Under the pieces are notes generated by a model. It searched no databases and was not told where the DNA came from. It saw only the letters and a program-made list of their open reading frames with translations. 64,000 nt of DNA from Kitasatospora griseola (GTDB lineage: Bacteria > Actinomycetota > Actinomycetes > Streptomycetales > Streptomycetaceae): NCBI RefSeq assembly GCF_014648555.1, contig NZ_BMRI01000003.1, forward strand, positions 21,432-85,431, given 5' to 3'. The translations under genes and the position numbers were made by a program. Below, piece after piece: positions 20,255-30,434 of this stretch. Position 1 is the stretch's first letter; every line of letters begins with the position of its first letter.

Positions 20255-22021
20255 TCACTTGCCGTCGGAGACGCCGAGGGCCTGGAAGTCCACCTCGCCG
20301 AACGCGTCGGTGATGTAGACGTTGGTCAGGCGCGGGTTGCGCCAGTTCAGGGCCTTGTCGGCGACGATCGGCAGGTAGTAGGCGCCGTCGACGACCTTGT
20401 GGTTGATCTTCTTGTACAGCTCGGCGGCCTTGGCCGGGTCGGTCTGCGCCGCGGCCTGGTCGAACCAGCCGTTGATCTCCGGGTCGTTGATCTCGGCGTA
20501 GTTGCTGTTGCCGTTGCTCGGGATGAAGCGGCCGTCGACCAGCGGCTGCAGGTAGCCGGAGCCGGTCGGGAAGTCGGCGCCCCAGCCCATCACGATCAGG
20601 CCGTAGCCCTTGGCCTTGACCACGTCGGGCGCGCCGATCTCGGAGGCGATCAGCTTGCCGTCGTACTGCTGGACCGTGACGTCGATGTTGACGGCCTTGA
20701 GGGCGGTCTGCAGCGCCACCGCGGAGTTGACCTCCTTCGGCTTGTTGCCACGCACCGCGATGTTGGTCTTGAAGCCCTCGGGCTTGCCGCAGGCCTTCAG
20801 CTCTTCCTTGGCCTTGTCGAGGTTCGGCTTGCCCTGGGCCAGCTTGAACGGGTCGTAGTCGTCCGAGCCGAGGATGTTCGGGGGCAGCATCGAGCCGTAG
20901 AGCGAGCCGGCCACCGAGCCGCCGCGGGCGGTCTGCAGGGCGGTGGTGTCGGCCGCGTACAGGACGGCCTTGCGGCAGTGCTCGTTGTCGAACGGGGCGA
21001 CCGTCGGGACGGCGGTGATGTAGCGGATGAAGCCGTTGTACGGGTCGTCCGTGTTGGCCTTCAGCGCCTGGTCCTGCAGCACCTTGACCTGCGCGGCCTG
21101 CGACAGGCCGGTCTGGGCCCAGTCGAGGTCGGCGGTGTTCGCCAGCAGCTGGGTGTCCATGTCGTCGGCGTTGGTGGTGACGGTCAGCTTGACGACGTCC
21201 GGCAGCGCCTTGCGGAACGGGTCGGAGGCGGCGTCCCAGTTCTCGTTGCGGACCAGCTCGTAGCCCTTGCCCGGCTCGGCCGACTTGAACTTGTACGGGC
21301 CGGAGGAGACCGGCTTCTGGCCGTACTGGGAGCCGGTGTCCAGCTTCTGCGGGACCGGGGCGGCGGAGCCCATGGCCAGCAGGTACGGGAAGTCCGAGTT
21401 GGGCTTGGCCAGCGAGAAGACGATGGTGTTGTCGTCCGGGGTGGTGACCGACTTCAGGCCCAGCTTGTTCGGGTCCGCGTCGGTGTAGGGGCCCTTGTAG
21501 TTCTGGCCCTGGTCGAGCTCGTTGATCAGGTAGGTCGGGCCACCGGAGATGACGTCCTGCGCGAAGATGCGCTCGACGCCGTACTTGATGTCCTTCGAGG
21601 TGATGACGGAGCCGTCCTCGAACTTCAGGCCCGGCTTCAGCTTGAAGGTGTAGGTCTTGGCGTCCGCGGAGATCTCCGGCTGGGCGGCGGCCAGGTCGGG
21701 GACCAGCTTCAGGCCCTCCTTGCCCGGCTTGCCGTCGAAGGCCAGCAGGGTGCGGGTGTAGAAGCGCTCGAAGTTCCACACCGAGGCGTAGTACGCGCGA
21801 CCGGGGTCGAGCGAGTCCACGTCGGTGGTGGTCCACATGTTGAGGGTGCCGCCCTTCTTGTCGGACGGGTTCACCACCTTGTCGACGGCCGCGTTGAAGC
21901 CCGCCGCGGTGCCCTTGGTGCCGCCGTCGCTCGACTCGTCCTTGCTGCCGCCGCAGGCGGTGGCGGTGAGCGCGAGAGTGGCCGCGAGGGCGGCGACCGC
22001 GAGCGTCCTGTTTCGCTTCAT
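20255..22021 (-). CDS. Peptide-type ABC importer, substrate-binding lipoprotein (SBP family 5)
   Basis: 588-residue extracellular binding lipoprotein. The signal peptide MKRNRTLAVAALAATLALTA ends in the lipobox TATAC, giving an acylated Cys at about residue 23 followed by a Gly/Ser/Asp linker. The mature part has the family-5 features WTTTDVDSLDPGRAY, YTFKLKPGLKFEDGSVITS and a late VMGWGADFPTGSGYL. The start is ATG at 22021 with GGAGG 11 bp upstream. Oligopeptides are the likely ligand, but nickel or other solutes cannot be excluded. It lies between the two permease genes, an uncommon order. Confidence 0.93.
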   Translation of the reverse strand: MKRNRTLAVAALAATLALTATACGGSKDESSDGGTKGTAAGFNAAVDKVVNPSDKKGGTLNMWTTTDVDSLDPGRAYYASVWNFERFYTRTLLAFDGKPGKEGLKLVPDLAAAQPEISADAKTYTFKLKPGLKFEDGSVITSKDIKYGVERIFAQDVISGGPTYLINELDQGQNYKGPYTDADPNKLGLKSVTTPDDNTIVFSLAKPNSDFPYLLAMGSAAPVPQKLDTGSQYGQKPVSSGPYKFKSAEPGKGYELVRNENWDAASDPFRKALPDVVKLTVTTNADDMDTQLLANTADLDWAQTGLSQAAQVKVLQDQALKANTDDPYNGFIRYITAVPTVAPFDNEHCRKAVLYAADTTALQTARGGSVAGSLYGSMLPPNILGSDDYDPFKLAQGKPNLDKAKEELKACGKPEGFKTNIAVRGNKPKEVNSAVALQTALKAVNIDVTVQQYDGKLIASEIGAPDVVKAKGYGLIVMGWGADFPTGSGYLQPLVDGRFIPSNGNSNYAEINDPEINGWFDQAAAQTDPAKAAELYKKINHKVVDGAYYLPIVADKALNWRNPRLTNVYITDAFGEVDFQALGVSDGK

Positions 22022-22049
22022 GGGTTGGGGAACCTCCAGAGTTGCGGGC

Positions 22050-23048
22050 TCAGTTGCCCTTGGGGTCGAGCGCGTCGCGCAGGCCGTCGCCGAACAGGTT
22101 GAAGGCGAGCACGGTGATGAAGATGGCGAGACCGGGGATCACCATGTAGGTGGGATCCGCCTGGTAGATCCGGACCGCGTCGGAGAGCATCTGCCCCCAC
22201 GAGGCGCTGGGCGGGCGGACGCCGGCCCCGAGGAAGCTGAGCGCCGCCTCGTTCAGGATGTTGGTGGGGATGATCAGGGTCGCGTAGACCAGGATCGGCG
22301 CCACCAGGTTGGGCAGCAGTTCACGGAACAGGATGTGGGCGCGGCCGGCGCCCAGGCTGCGGGCGGCGTCGACGAACTCGCGCTCGCGCAGCGACATGGC
22401 CTGGCCTCTGACGATGCGTCCGATGTAGGGCCAGCCGAAGAAGCCGATCACCAGCACCAGCACGCACACGCGCACGGTGGTGTCGCCCAGGCCGAGGACC
22501 GAGTTGGGGATCACCGACACCAGCGCGATGCTGAACAGCAGCTGCGGGAAGGACAGCAGGATGTCCATGAGCCGGCTGATGAACGCGTCCACCCAGCCGC
22601 CGAAGTAGCCGGCCGTGACGCCCATGACCACGCCGATGCTGACCGACAGCAGGGCCGCGCCGAGCGCCACCAGCATCGAGATCTGCGCGCCGTAGAGGAC
22701 ACGGGAGAACACGTCGCGGCCGAACACCGGGTCGACGCCGAGCAGGAATTCGCTGCTCATACCGCCGAACGCGCCCTTGGGCAGGCCGAGATCGGGGTTG
22801 ATCTGGTCGGCGTGCGGCTCGTTCGGCGGGTGTCCGAACAGCGCGGAGAGCACCGGCGCGAAGATCGCCGCGAGCACCAGGAGGATCACCACGACACCGC
22901 CGGCCAGCGCGACCTTGTCGCGCTTGAGGCGGTCCCAGGCGATGCGGCCCGGGGAGCGACCCTCGATCTTCTTGGCCGGCAGGTCAGTTGACGCGCCGTC
23001 AGGCTGCGCGCCGGCCGGCGGACCCGAGGTCTCGGTGGGTGTGGTCAT
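22050..23048 (-). CDS. Peptide-type ABC importer, permease (OppC/DppC class)
   Basis: 332-residue permease. A Pro/Thr-rich cytoplasmic N-terminus of about 40 residues is followed by WDRLKRDKVALAGGVVVILLVLAAI, four or five further membrane helices and the EAA loop REREFVDAARSLGAGRAHILFRELLPN. It is the first gene of the five-gene operon (permease, binding protein, permease, two ATPases). The ATG at 23048 has only a distant GAGGGG purine run upstream. The operon promoter should lie in the 480 bp upstream. Confidence 0.92.
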   Translation of the reverse strand: MTTPTETSGPPAGAQPDGASTDLPAKKIEGRSPGRIAWDRLKRDKVALAGGVVVILLVLAAIFAPVLSALFGHPPNEPHADQINPDLGLPKGAFGGMSSEFLLGVDPVFGRDVFSRVLYGAQISMLVALGAALLSVSIGVVMGVTAGYFGGWVDAFISRLMDILLSFPQLLFSIALVSVIPNSVLGLGDTTVRVCVLVLVIGFFGWPYIGRIVRGQAMSLREREFVDAARSLGAGRAHILFRELLPNLVAPILVYATLIIPTNILNEAALSFLGAGVRPPSASWGQMLSDAVRIYQADPTYMVIPGLAIFITVLAFNLFGDGLRDALDPKGN

Positions 23049-23532
23049 GAGTCAGTTCGTTCCCCTCGCCGACGGTGGCCGGCCCACAGAGTCGCGTTTG
23101 GTGCGGAAGGCAGAGCGGTTGCGGTGGTGCCGGGTGCCGATGCGGCGGTGCAGAAGTGCGTTTGGCAAGCAGGGCGTTGCGGGGTGGTGCCGTTCGACGC
23201 CGGGCGGAGTGCCCCGGCGCGCATGGTGCTGCCGCACGGAGATGCGCATCGTGCGGTTCATGCTGTGGCGGCGGCACGTTCACCTTCGTGAGGATCGTCT
23301 CGCGCTCCGCATTGGGCAGCACTCTCTGTCATGGCGAGTACCGGACGGAAGACCCTCATCCCGAAGGATGCCTAACTGTGATCTGTAGGCATGCACATTC
23401 GTTGCGCTGGTATATCGCTCTTCACACAGGTGCCGAGGGCACGTCAAGGCATGCACTGACGACACCCCGCCAGTGGCGAGGAAACGCCAGGTGGCGCGTC
23501 GGGTGGCACGCGTAGATCACGGCACAGCAAAA
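23049..23532 (-). other. Non-coding leader/promoter region of the peptide ABC operon
   Basis: No credible gene is seen in this 484-bp stretch. A visibly A/T-richer patch at about 23320-23430 probably holds the operon promoter. Within it, on the minus strand, a short hairpin CATCC-TTCG-GGATG (23357-23370) carries a very stable UUCG tetraloop and would lie in the 5' leader if transcription starts upstream of it. No riboswitch consensus is recognised. Confidence 0.45.
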
Positions 23533-23572
23533 GACCCCCGCCGACCTCGAAAAGAAGGTTCGTACGGGGGTC
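23533..23572 (-). terminator. Terminator of the SseB-like genes
   Basis: Arms GACCCCCG (23533-23540) and CGGGGGTC (23565-23572) enclose a loop with a further ACCT/AGGT pairing. On the minus strand the stem is followed by TTTTGCTG, a short T-run. It lies 25 bp beyond the stop of the minus-strand gene at 23597. Confidence 0.8.
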
Positions 23573-23596
23573 CTCCTGCGTTCTGCCCGGGCGGTC

Positions 23597-24421
23597 TCAG
23601 CGCCCCGGATATCCCGGCCACTGAGGCTGCGGCCAGCCCGGCGCGGGCCCGGCCGGCGGTTGCGCTGCGTAACCGAAACCGGTGGGGTAGGGCCCCGGCG
23701 CGCCCTGCCGGTCGACGAACGGGCGGGCGTTGGCCCGCAGCCACATCACCACCGGGTCGAACCCGTCGGCCATCAGCACGGTGGAGACGGCCGGCCCCTC
23801 GGGGGCGTGCGCGGCGGCCCGCTGCACCAGCGCCCGAGCGGCCTCCACGGCCGGCGGAGAGGTGTCGTACAGGTCCAGCCCGATCGCCAAGTACGGCTCG
23901 CCCAGCACCGGTTGCACCCAGGCCCGCCACAGCGCGCGCAACGGGCGCACCTCGGCGGCCTGTTGGTCCAGCACGGCGAAGAACTGCGGTGCCTGCACGG
24001 CCGGTTCGGAGATCCGCAGCGGCCCGGCCGGCAGCCGGTCCAGGCCGACGGCGATCCGCCGCAGGTCGGCCCACGGCACGCCGACGCCGCCGCCCGGGCG
24101 GTGCGGGTCCAGCCACAGGCCCCAGCGGGAGCGGTACAGCGAGCCGGCGATCTCCGGCCCGGACACCACCTCGTGGCCGCGCGACCAGCCACTGGCCGCC
24201 AGCTGCCCGGGGGACGTCACGCAGGGCGCATAGCCGTGCCCGCCGACGTCCATGTTCCCGTACTGGGCGTCCGGGCTGCCCGGGCTGCCGTGCCACAGCA
24301 GCATCCAGACCTGCCCGTTCGCGAGGGCGCGCAGCAGCCCCTCGTACGCCTCCCAGCGCTCCGGTGCGACCGCTGCGAGGGCGCGCTCGATCGCGCCCGG
24401 GTCGCCGGTTGCTCCCGTCAC
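23597..24421 (-). CDS. SseB-family protein (paralogue 1)
   Basis: 274-residue protein with the SseB N-terminal arrangement: ALAAVAPERWEAYEGLLRALANGQVWMLLWHGS, then MDVGGHGYAPCVTSPGQLAAS. The C-terminal SseB domain is LPAGPLRISEPAVQAPQFFAVL to YDTSPPAVEAARALVQRA. The tail is Pro/Gly/Gln-rich. E. coli SseB (enhanced serine sensitivity) has an uncertain role, and the location beside glycine/serine genes is suggestive only. The GTG at 24421 is chosen because GAGGG lies about 8 bp upstream. It is a tandem paralogue of the next gene. Confidence 0.75.
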   Translation of the reverse strand: MTGATGDPGAIERALAAVAPERWEAYEGLLRALANGQVWMLLWHGSPGSPDAQYGNMDVGGHGYAPCVTSPGQLAASGWSRGHEVVSGPEIAGSLYRSRWGLWLDPHRPGGGVGVPWADLRRIAVGLDRLPAGPLRISEPAVQAPQFFAVLDQQAAEVRPLRALWRAWVQPVLGEPYLAIGLDLYDTSPPAVEAARALVQRAAAHAPEGPAVSTVLMADGFDPVVMWLRANARPFVDRQGAPGPYPTGFGYAAQPPAGPAPGWPQPQWPGYPGR

Positions 24422-24544
24422 GTCGCCGCCCTCTTTCTCGTCCACGTCCACCGCGCCGCGGTGTGCCGGGGCAACCCTATGGGGCGTGCCCGACAGCCGT
24501 CATGCCGCCGTCCCGGATCCGGGCCCGCGAAAAGACGTCCGGGG

Positions 24545-25312
24545 TCACGGCCGCACATAGAAGGGCTGTACCCGTCCCAGCAGCCAGTCCACCACCGGGT
24601 CGGCGACCAGGTCGAGCAGCACCAGGTGGACGCCCCAGCTCGGCGCCGCGGTTCCGAGCGCCCGGCCGAGCGCCAGGTTGACGTCGCCGGGGTCGGCGGG
24701 GTCCACCGGGTCCAGCTGGACGCCGATGTACAGCAGCGTCGACTCGCCCTCCACCCGGGCCAGCGCCCGACGGGCCGTCAGCACGCCCGGCAGGGCGGCG
24801 AGTTCCCCGGTGGCGGCGGCCAGGAAGGCGAACGGCTCCTGGTGCGGCTCGGGCTCCTTGAGCGCCACCCGGGCCCCCTCGGTGACGCCCTGTGCCTCCC
24901 ACTGGTCGCCGCGCGGGCCGCGCCGCAGCTCCCCGACGCCCTCCGGCGGCACCGGGATGCCCACCGGCGCCTCCGGATTGACCGCGATGCCGATGCCCAG
25001 CGGCAGGCCCCGGGCGAACTCCCACATCGGGGCGATCGCGAACGGGATGCCCGGCGCGTGCTGCAGGTACAGCTCCTGCGAGCTGTACACCGGCACGTAG
25101 GGCGCGCCCGCGAGTTCCAGGGTCGGCAGGTCCAGCGCGCCGGACTGCGGGTCGGCGCCGGACGGCAGCGGGATCCACACCTGGCTGCGCGCCAGCACCT
25201 CGATCACCCGGGGCGTCGCGCCCGGATCGCCCAGGGCCGCCATCAGCACCTGCTCCAGCTCGTTGGCCGGCCAGCTCCCGCCTTCCGGAACCTGACCCAG
25301 CGGGAACCCCAT
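24545..25312 (-). CDS. SseB-family protein (paralogue 2)
   Basis: 255-residue SseB-like protein: ANELEQVLMAALGDP, SQVWIPLPSGADP, LPTLELAGAPYVPVYSSQELYL, and a C-terminal half with ALARVEGESTLLYIGVQLD and VNLALGRALG. The start is ATG at 25310-25312 with GGAGGGG 8 bp upstream, preferred over an upstream GTG at 25327. It is transcribed away from the glycine riboswitch, so it shares a 140-bp divergent promoter region with gcvT. Confidence 0.75.
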   Translation of the reverse strand: MGFPLGQVPEGGSWPANELEQVLMAALGDPGATPRVIEVLARSQVWIPLPSGADPQSGALDLPTLELAGAPYVPVYSSQELYLQHAPGIPFAIAPMWEFARGLPLGIGIAVNPEAPVGIPVPPEGVGELRRGPRGDQWEAQGVTEGARVALKEPEPHQEPFAFLAAATGELAALPGVLTARRALARVEGESTLLYIGVQLDPVDPADPGDVNLALGRALGTAAPSWGVHLVLLDLVADPVVDWLLGRVQPFYVRP

Positions 25313-25456
25313 CTCGCCCCTCCACACTCACGGTTGCGATCAGGTTAGCGGCGTGCGCGGGCGCCCGGCGGCGACTGTCGGCGAACCCCACTCCCACCAG
25401 GGGCTCGCGGCATGCCATGATGGGCCCGCCCAAACTTCATACCGGCCGCTCGAACC

Positions 25457-25664
25457 CGCGCGGGAGAGCCGGAACGACCGTCACCACGGTCGCGACCGGC
25501 GCCGAAGGAGCAAGTCCTCCCCGGAATCTCTCAGGCCCCCCTACCGCCCGGGCGAGGCAGATCTGGAAAGTGGACACGGCCGCGCCGTGCGCCCACCCAC
25601 GGTGCAAACCGCCATCCTGTCCGGGATGCGGTGAAGCTCTCAGGTTCGACGACAGACGGGGAGA
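25457..25664 (+). promoter_or_regulatory. Glycine riboswitch (tandem aptamer type) upstream of gcvT
   Basis: The conserved aptamer blocks occur in order. CGGGAGAGCC (25461) opens aptamer 1, followed by GCCGAAGGAGCAA and GGAATCTCTCAGGC. TCTGGAAAG (about 25571) is the linker and start of the second aptamer. Then come CGGTGAAGCTCTCAGGT and GACAGACGGGGAG (to 25663). This matches the two-aptamer glycine riboswitch seen before gcvT in streptomycetes. Glycine binding would turn on the glycine cleavage genes. It ends about 45 bp before the gcvT start. Confidence 0.93.
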
Positions 25665-25706
25665 TTCGCCCCAGCCTGCCCGTTTCCAGATCCCGGGAGT
25701 CCTGTC

Positions 25707-26825
25707 GTGTCCCTCCGCCTGACCGCGCTCGACGCGCTGCACCGCTCGCTCGGCGCCACCATGACCGACTTCGCGGGCTGGGACATGCCGCTGCGCTACG
25801 GCAGCGAGCGCGAGGAGCACCTCGCCGTCCGCACCAAGGCCGGTCTGTTCGACCTCTCGCACATGGGCGAGATCACCGTCTCCGGCCCGCAGGCCGGCGA
25901 GCTGCTCGACCACGCGCTGGTCGGCTTCATCTCCGCCCTCGGCGTGCTGCGCGCCCGCTACACCATGATCTGCCGCGAGGACGGCGGCATCCTGGACGAC
26001 CTGATCGTCTACCGCACCGCGGACGACGAGTACCTGGTGGTCGCCAACGCCTCCAACGCCCAGGTCGTGCTGGACGCCCTGACCGAGCGCGCGGCCGGCT
26101 TCGACGCCACCGTCCGCGACGACCGCGACGCCTACGCGCTGCTCGCCGTCCAGGGCCCGGAGGCGGGCGGCATCCTGGCCAAGCTCACCGACGCCGACCT
26201 GCCCGGCCTCAAGTACTACGCCCTGCTGCCCGCCACCGTGGCGGACCGTCAGGTCTGGCTGGCCCGCACCGGCTACACCGGCGAGGACGGCTTCGAGATC
26301 TTCTGCGCCCCGGCCGACGCCGAGCACCTGTGGACGTCGCTGACCGGGGCCGGCACCGACGAGGGCCTGGTCCCGTGCGGCCTGTCCTGCCGCGACACGC
26401 TGCGCCTGGAGGCCGGCATGCCGCTGTACGGGCACGAGCTGTCCACCGAGCTGACCCCGTTCGACGCCGGCCTCGGCCGAGTGGTGCGTTTCGACAAGAC
26501 CACCAACGGCGGCGAGTTCGTCGGCCGCAAGGCGCTGGAGGAGGCCGCCGCCGCGGCCGAGGCCAACCCGCCCCGCAAGCTGGTCGGCCTGGTCTCCGAG
26601 GGCCGCCGCGTCCCGCGTGCGGAGTACTCCGTCGTGGACGCCGAGGGCGCCGTGATCGGCCGGATCACCTCCGGCTCGCCGTCCCCGACCCTGGGCAAGC
26701 CGATCGCCATCGCGTACGTGGACGCCGCGCACGCCGAGCCGGGCGCCACCGTCGCGGTGGACGTCCGCGGCAAGGCCGAGCCGGTCCAGGTCGTCGCACT
26801 GCCGTTCTACAAGCGCGCCCGCTGA
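25707..26825 (+). CDS. gcvT: Aminomethyltransferase, glycine cleavage T protein
   Basis: 372-residue T protein that moves the aminomethyl carbon from lipoyl-H protein to tetrahydrofolate, releasing ammonia. Visible are the folate-binding barrel motifs [38 protein letters not shown], the [14 protein letters not shown] segment and the C-terminal domain [17 protein letters not shown]. The start is GTG at 25707 with GGGAG 9 bp upstream. It is first in gcvT-gcvH-glyA-sdaA and under the glycine riboswitch. gcvP is not in this window. Confidence 0.97.
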   Translation: MSLRLTALDALHRSLGATMTDFAGWDMPLRYGSEREEHLAVRTKAGLFDLSHMGEITVSGPQAGELLDHALVGFISALGVLRARYTMICREDGGILDDLIVYRTADDEYLVVANASNAQVVLDALTERAAGFDATVRDDRDAYALLAVQGPEAGGILAKLTDADLPGLKYYALLPATVADRQVWLARTGYTGEDGFEIFCAPADAEHLWTSLTGAGTDEGLVPCGLSCRDTLRLEAGMPLYGHELSTELTPFDAGLGRVVRFDKTTNGGEFVGRKALEEAAAAAEANPPRKLVGLVSEGRRVPRAEYSVVDAEGAVIGRITSGSPSPTLGKPIAIAYVDAAHAEPGATVAVDVRGKAEPVQVVALPFYKRAR

Positions 26826-26870
26826 CCCCAGGTCGGCCCTTCACCTGCCGCGAGCAGCTCTTTCCGGTTC

Positions 26871-26885
26871 GTCCGCACAGCGGAC
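26871..26885 (+). promoter_or_regulatory. Small hairpin between gcvT and gcvH
   Basis: GTCCGC-aca-GCGGAC, a 6-bp stem with a 3-base loop, lies in the 100-bp gap before gcvH. It may modulate mRNA stability. There is no T-run, so full termination is unlikely. Confidence 0.4.
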
Positions 26886-26925
26886 GGCCGCGCCCTCCCC
26901 TCTTGCGATCCTGGAGAATGACGCC

Positions 26926-27300
26926 ATGAGCAACCCCACGCACCTGCAGTACACCAAGGAGCACGAGTGGCTGACCGCCGCCGTGGACGGGGTGTCGACG
27001 ATCGGCATCACCGCGCACGCGGCCGACGCCCTCGGCGACATCGTCTACGTCCAGCTCCCCGCGGTGGGTGACACCGTCACCGCTGGTGAGACCTGTGGCG
27101 AGCTCGAATCCACCAAGTCGGTCAGCGACCTCTTCTCCCCCGCCACCGGCGAGGTCACCGAGGTCAACCAGGAGGTCATCGACGACCCGGCCCTGGTCAA
27201 CTCGGAGCCCTTCGAGGGCGGTTGGCTGTTCAAGGTCCGGGTCGAGGCCACCGACGAGCTGCTCGACGCCGACGGCTACAACGCCCTCATCGGCGCCTGA
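26926..27300 (+). CDS. gcvH: Glycine cleavage system H protein
   Basis: 124-residue lipoyl carrier that shuttles the aminomethyl group between the P and T proteins. The lipoylated Lys is Lys64 in [15 protein letters not shown]. The flanking H-protein motifs [27 protein letters not shown] and GWLFKVRV are complete. The start is ATG at 26926. It is followed 14 bp later by glyA, consistent with one transcript. Confidence 0.97.
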   Translation: MSNPTHLQYTKEHEWLTAAVDGVSTIGITAHAADALGDIVYVQLPAVGDTVTAGETCGELESTKSVSDLFSPATGEVTEVNQEVIDDPALVNSEPFEGGWLFKVRVEATDELLDADGYNALIGA

Positions 27301-27314
27301 CCGGGAGTCCCCCC

Positions 27315-28583
<1,269 letters not shown>

Positions 28584-28592
28584 CCCCTCCCA

Positions 28593-28668
28593 GCGGCCGC
28601 CGACACCCGGCGGCCGCCCGGAACCCCCGGGGCACCGCGCACACTGGAAGACGTGCGCGCGGTGCCCC
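28593..28668 (+). terminator. Two successive hairpins between glyA and sdaA
   Basis: Hairpin 1 has perfect 10-base arms, GCGGCCGCCG (28593-28602) and CGGCGGCCGC (28608-28617). Hairpin 2 has perfect 12-base arms, GGGGCACCGCGC (28629-28640) and GCGCGGTGCCCC (28657-28668). They start 10 bp past the glyA stop. They probably terminate or strongly reduce read-through into sdaA, which would then have its own promoter in the 69 bp that follow. Confidence 0.7.
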
Positions 28669-28737
28669 GTTCCATGCGCAGCCCCCCGTCCCACCCCGGA
28701 CGGACCACTCCACGAGACCAGACAAGGACGTCACCCC

Positions 28738-30105
28738 GTGGCCATCAGCGTCTTCGACCTCTTCTCCATCGGCATCGGACCGTCCTCCTCCCACACCGTC
28801 GGCCCGATGCGCGCCGCCCGGATGTTCGCCCGCCGGCTCGCCACCGAAGGACTCCTCGACCAGGTCGCCTCGCTCCGCGCCGAGCTGTACGGCTCCCTCG
28901 GCGCCACCGGCCACGGCCACGGCACCCCCAAGGCCGTCCTGCTCGGCCTGGAGAACAACTCCCCCCGCACCGTCGACGTCGACCAGGCCGACCTCGACGT
29001 CGAACGGATCCGCGCCGCCAAGCGCATCAACCTGCTGGGCCGGCACGAGATCGCCTTCGACCCCGACACCGAGCTGATCCTGCACCGCCGCAAGGCCCTG
29101 CCCTACCACGCCAACGGCATGACCCTGTGGGCGTACGCCGCGGACGGCTCGACCGTGCTGGAGAAGACCTACTACTCCGTCGGCGGCGGCTTCGTCGTCG
29201 ACGAGGCGGCGATCGGCGAGGCCCGCGTCAAGCCCGACGACACCGCGCTGCGCCACCCCTTCCGCACCGGCGAGGAACTGCTCCGCCTCACCCGGGAGAC
29301 CGGCCTGTCCATCTCCGGCCTGATGCTGGAGAACGAGAAGGCCTGGCGCACCGAGGCCGAGATCCGGGCCGGGCTGCTGGAGATCTGGGCCGTCATGAAG
29401 GAGTGCGTCGCCGCCGGCATGTCCCGCGAGGGCATCCTGCCGGGCGGGCTCAAGGTCCGCCGCCGCGCCGCGTCCGCCGCCCGCGCGATGCGGGCCGAGG
29501 GCATCGGACCCGGCAACGCGATGGAGTGGGTCACCCTCTACGCGATGGCCGTCAACGAGGAGAACGCCTCCGGCCGCCGCGTGGTCACCGCCCCCACCAA
29601 CGGCGCGGCCGGCATCATCCCCGCCGTCCTGCACTACTACCTGAACTTCATCCCCGGCGCGGACGAGGACGGCATCGTCCGCTTCCTGCTCGCCGCCGGC
29701 GCGATCGGCATGCTCTTCAAGGAGAACGCCTCCATCTCCGGCGCCGAGGTCGGCTGCCAGGGCGAGGTCGGCTCCGCCTGCTCGATGGCCGCCGGCGGCC
29801 TCGCCGAGGTCCTCGGCGGCACCCCCGAACAGGTCGAGAACGCCGCCGAGATCGGTATCGAGCACAACCTCGGCCTCACCTGCGACCCCGTCGGCGGCCT
29901 GGTCCAGATCCCCTGCATCGAACGCAACGGCATGGCCTCCGTCAAGGCCGTCACCGCCGCCCGGATGGCTCTGCGCGGCGACGGCCGCCACCACGTCTCC
30001 CTCGACAAGGCCATCAAGACCATGAAGGAGACCGGCGCCGACATGAAAATCAAGTACAAGGAGACCTCCCGCGGCGGCCTCGCGGTCAACGTCATCGAGT
30101 GCTGA
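28738..30105 (+). CDS. sdaA: L-serine ammonia-lyase (iron-sulfur dependent)
   Basis: 455-residue single-chain L-serine dehydratase that makes pyruvate and ammonia. It has the N-terminal [20 protein letters not shown] motif and the alpha-domain cysteines that hold the 4Fe-4S cluster: [20 protein letters not shown] and [18 protein letters not shown]. The alpha and beta domains are fused, as in most actinobacteria. The start is GTG at 28738 with AAGGA upstream. It disposes of the serine formed by glyA. Confidence 0.96.
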   Translation: MAISVFDLFSIGIGPSSSHTVGPMRAARMFARRLATEGLLDQVASLRAELYGSLGATGHGHGTPKAVLLGLENNSPRTVDVDQADLDVERIRAAKRINLLGRHEIAFDPDTELILHRRKALPYHANGMTLWAYAADGSTVLEKTYYSVGGGFVVDEAAIGEARVKPDDTALRHPFRTGEELLRLTRETGLSISGLMLENEKAWRTEAEIRAGLLEIWAVMKECVAAGMSREGILPGGLKVRRRAASAARAMRAEGIGPGNAMEWVTLYAMAVNEENASGRRVVTAPTNGAAGIIPAVLHYYLNFIPGADEDGIVRFLLAAGAIGMLFKENASISGAEVGCQGEVGSACSMAAGGLAEVLGGTPEQVENAAEIGIEHNLGLTCDPVGGLVQIPCIERNGMASVKAVTAARMALRGDGRHHVSLDKAIKTMKETGADMKIKYKETSRGGLAVNVIEC

Positions 30106-30111
30106 CACCTG

Positions 30112-30140
30112 CCCCACCCCCGGCTCCGCCGGGGGTGGGG
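30112..30140 (+). terminator. Terminator of sdaA
   Basis: Perfect 13-base arms, CCCCACCCCCGGC (30112-30124) and GCCGGGGGTGGGG (30128-30140), with a 3-base loop, begin 7 bp after the sdaA stop. There is no T-run. It is a very stable hairpin of the I-shaped streptomycete type. Confidence 0.9.
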
Positions 30141-30367
30141 TATGGCTAGAAGGTCCCGGGTTCGGGGACCTTCGGAGGCTGGTGGCGAGAGTCCGGATTA
30201 TGAGATGATCCGGAGGTCGCCTGGAATCCTAAGGCCAATCGCGATGCAAACCTTGGTTTCGGCTTGTTTTTGGCATCGAGACGTGCGATAGTTATGGGTG
30301 TCGGGCGGTACCGCCCGGCCACTTCCATCCGGCGGCACGCACCCCCTTGGCTGCCGGATGACGCGCA
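30141..30367. other. Structured, lower-G+C convergent intergenic region
   Basis: This is the gap between the convergent sdaA and ATP-binding protein genes. It holds four inverted repeats: GAAGGTCCC/GGGACCTTC (30149-30173), TCCGGAT/ATCCGGA (30192-30214), the 16-base perfect palindrome CGGGCGGTACCGCCCG (30302-30317) and CATCCGGC/GCCGGATG (30326-30360). Between about 30190 and 30300 the sequence is clearly less G+C-rich than the neighbouring genes. It contains a promoter-like stretch (TTTTTGGCA ... TAGTTAT, about 30269-30295). No convincing protein gene is present. It could be spacer, or a small RNA gene. Confidence 0.45.
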
Positions 30368-30405
30368 GGGGCCCCGGACCGCGAACAACCGCGGACAGGG
30401 GCCCC
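30368..30405 (-). terminator. Terminator of the RsbW-type ATPase gene
   Basis: GGGGCCCC arms (30368-30375 and 30398-30405) stack on a CCGCG/CGCGG inner stem (30379-30383 and 30390-30394), separated by a small internal loop. The structure begins 30 bp beyond the stop of the minus-strand gene at 30435. Confidence 0.8.
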
Positions 30406-30434
30406 GCATCGTTTCTTCAGAGGGTTCAGGGGGT

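Noticed and set aside
23075-23515. Short frames in the gap upstream of the peptide importer
   Set aside because: Several overlapping frames on both strands have Arg/Cys-rich products and neither a ribosome site nor recognisable motifs. The region looks like leader and promoter.
30146-30409. 87-residue minus-strand frame across the structured gap after sdaA
   Set aside because: It spans terminator hairpins of both convergent genes, has no ribosome site, and its composition follows the inverted repeats.
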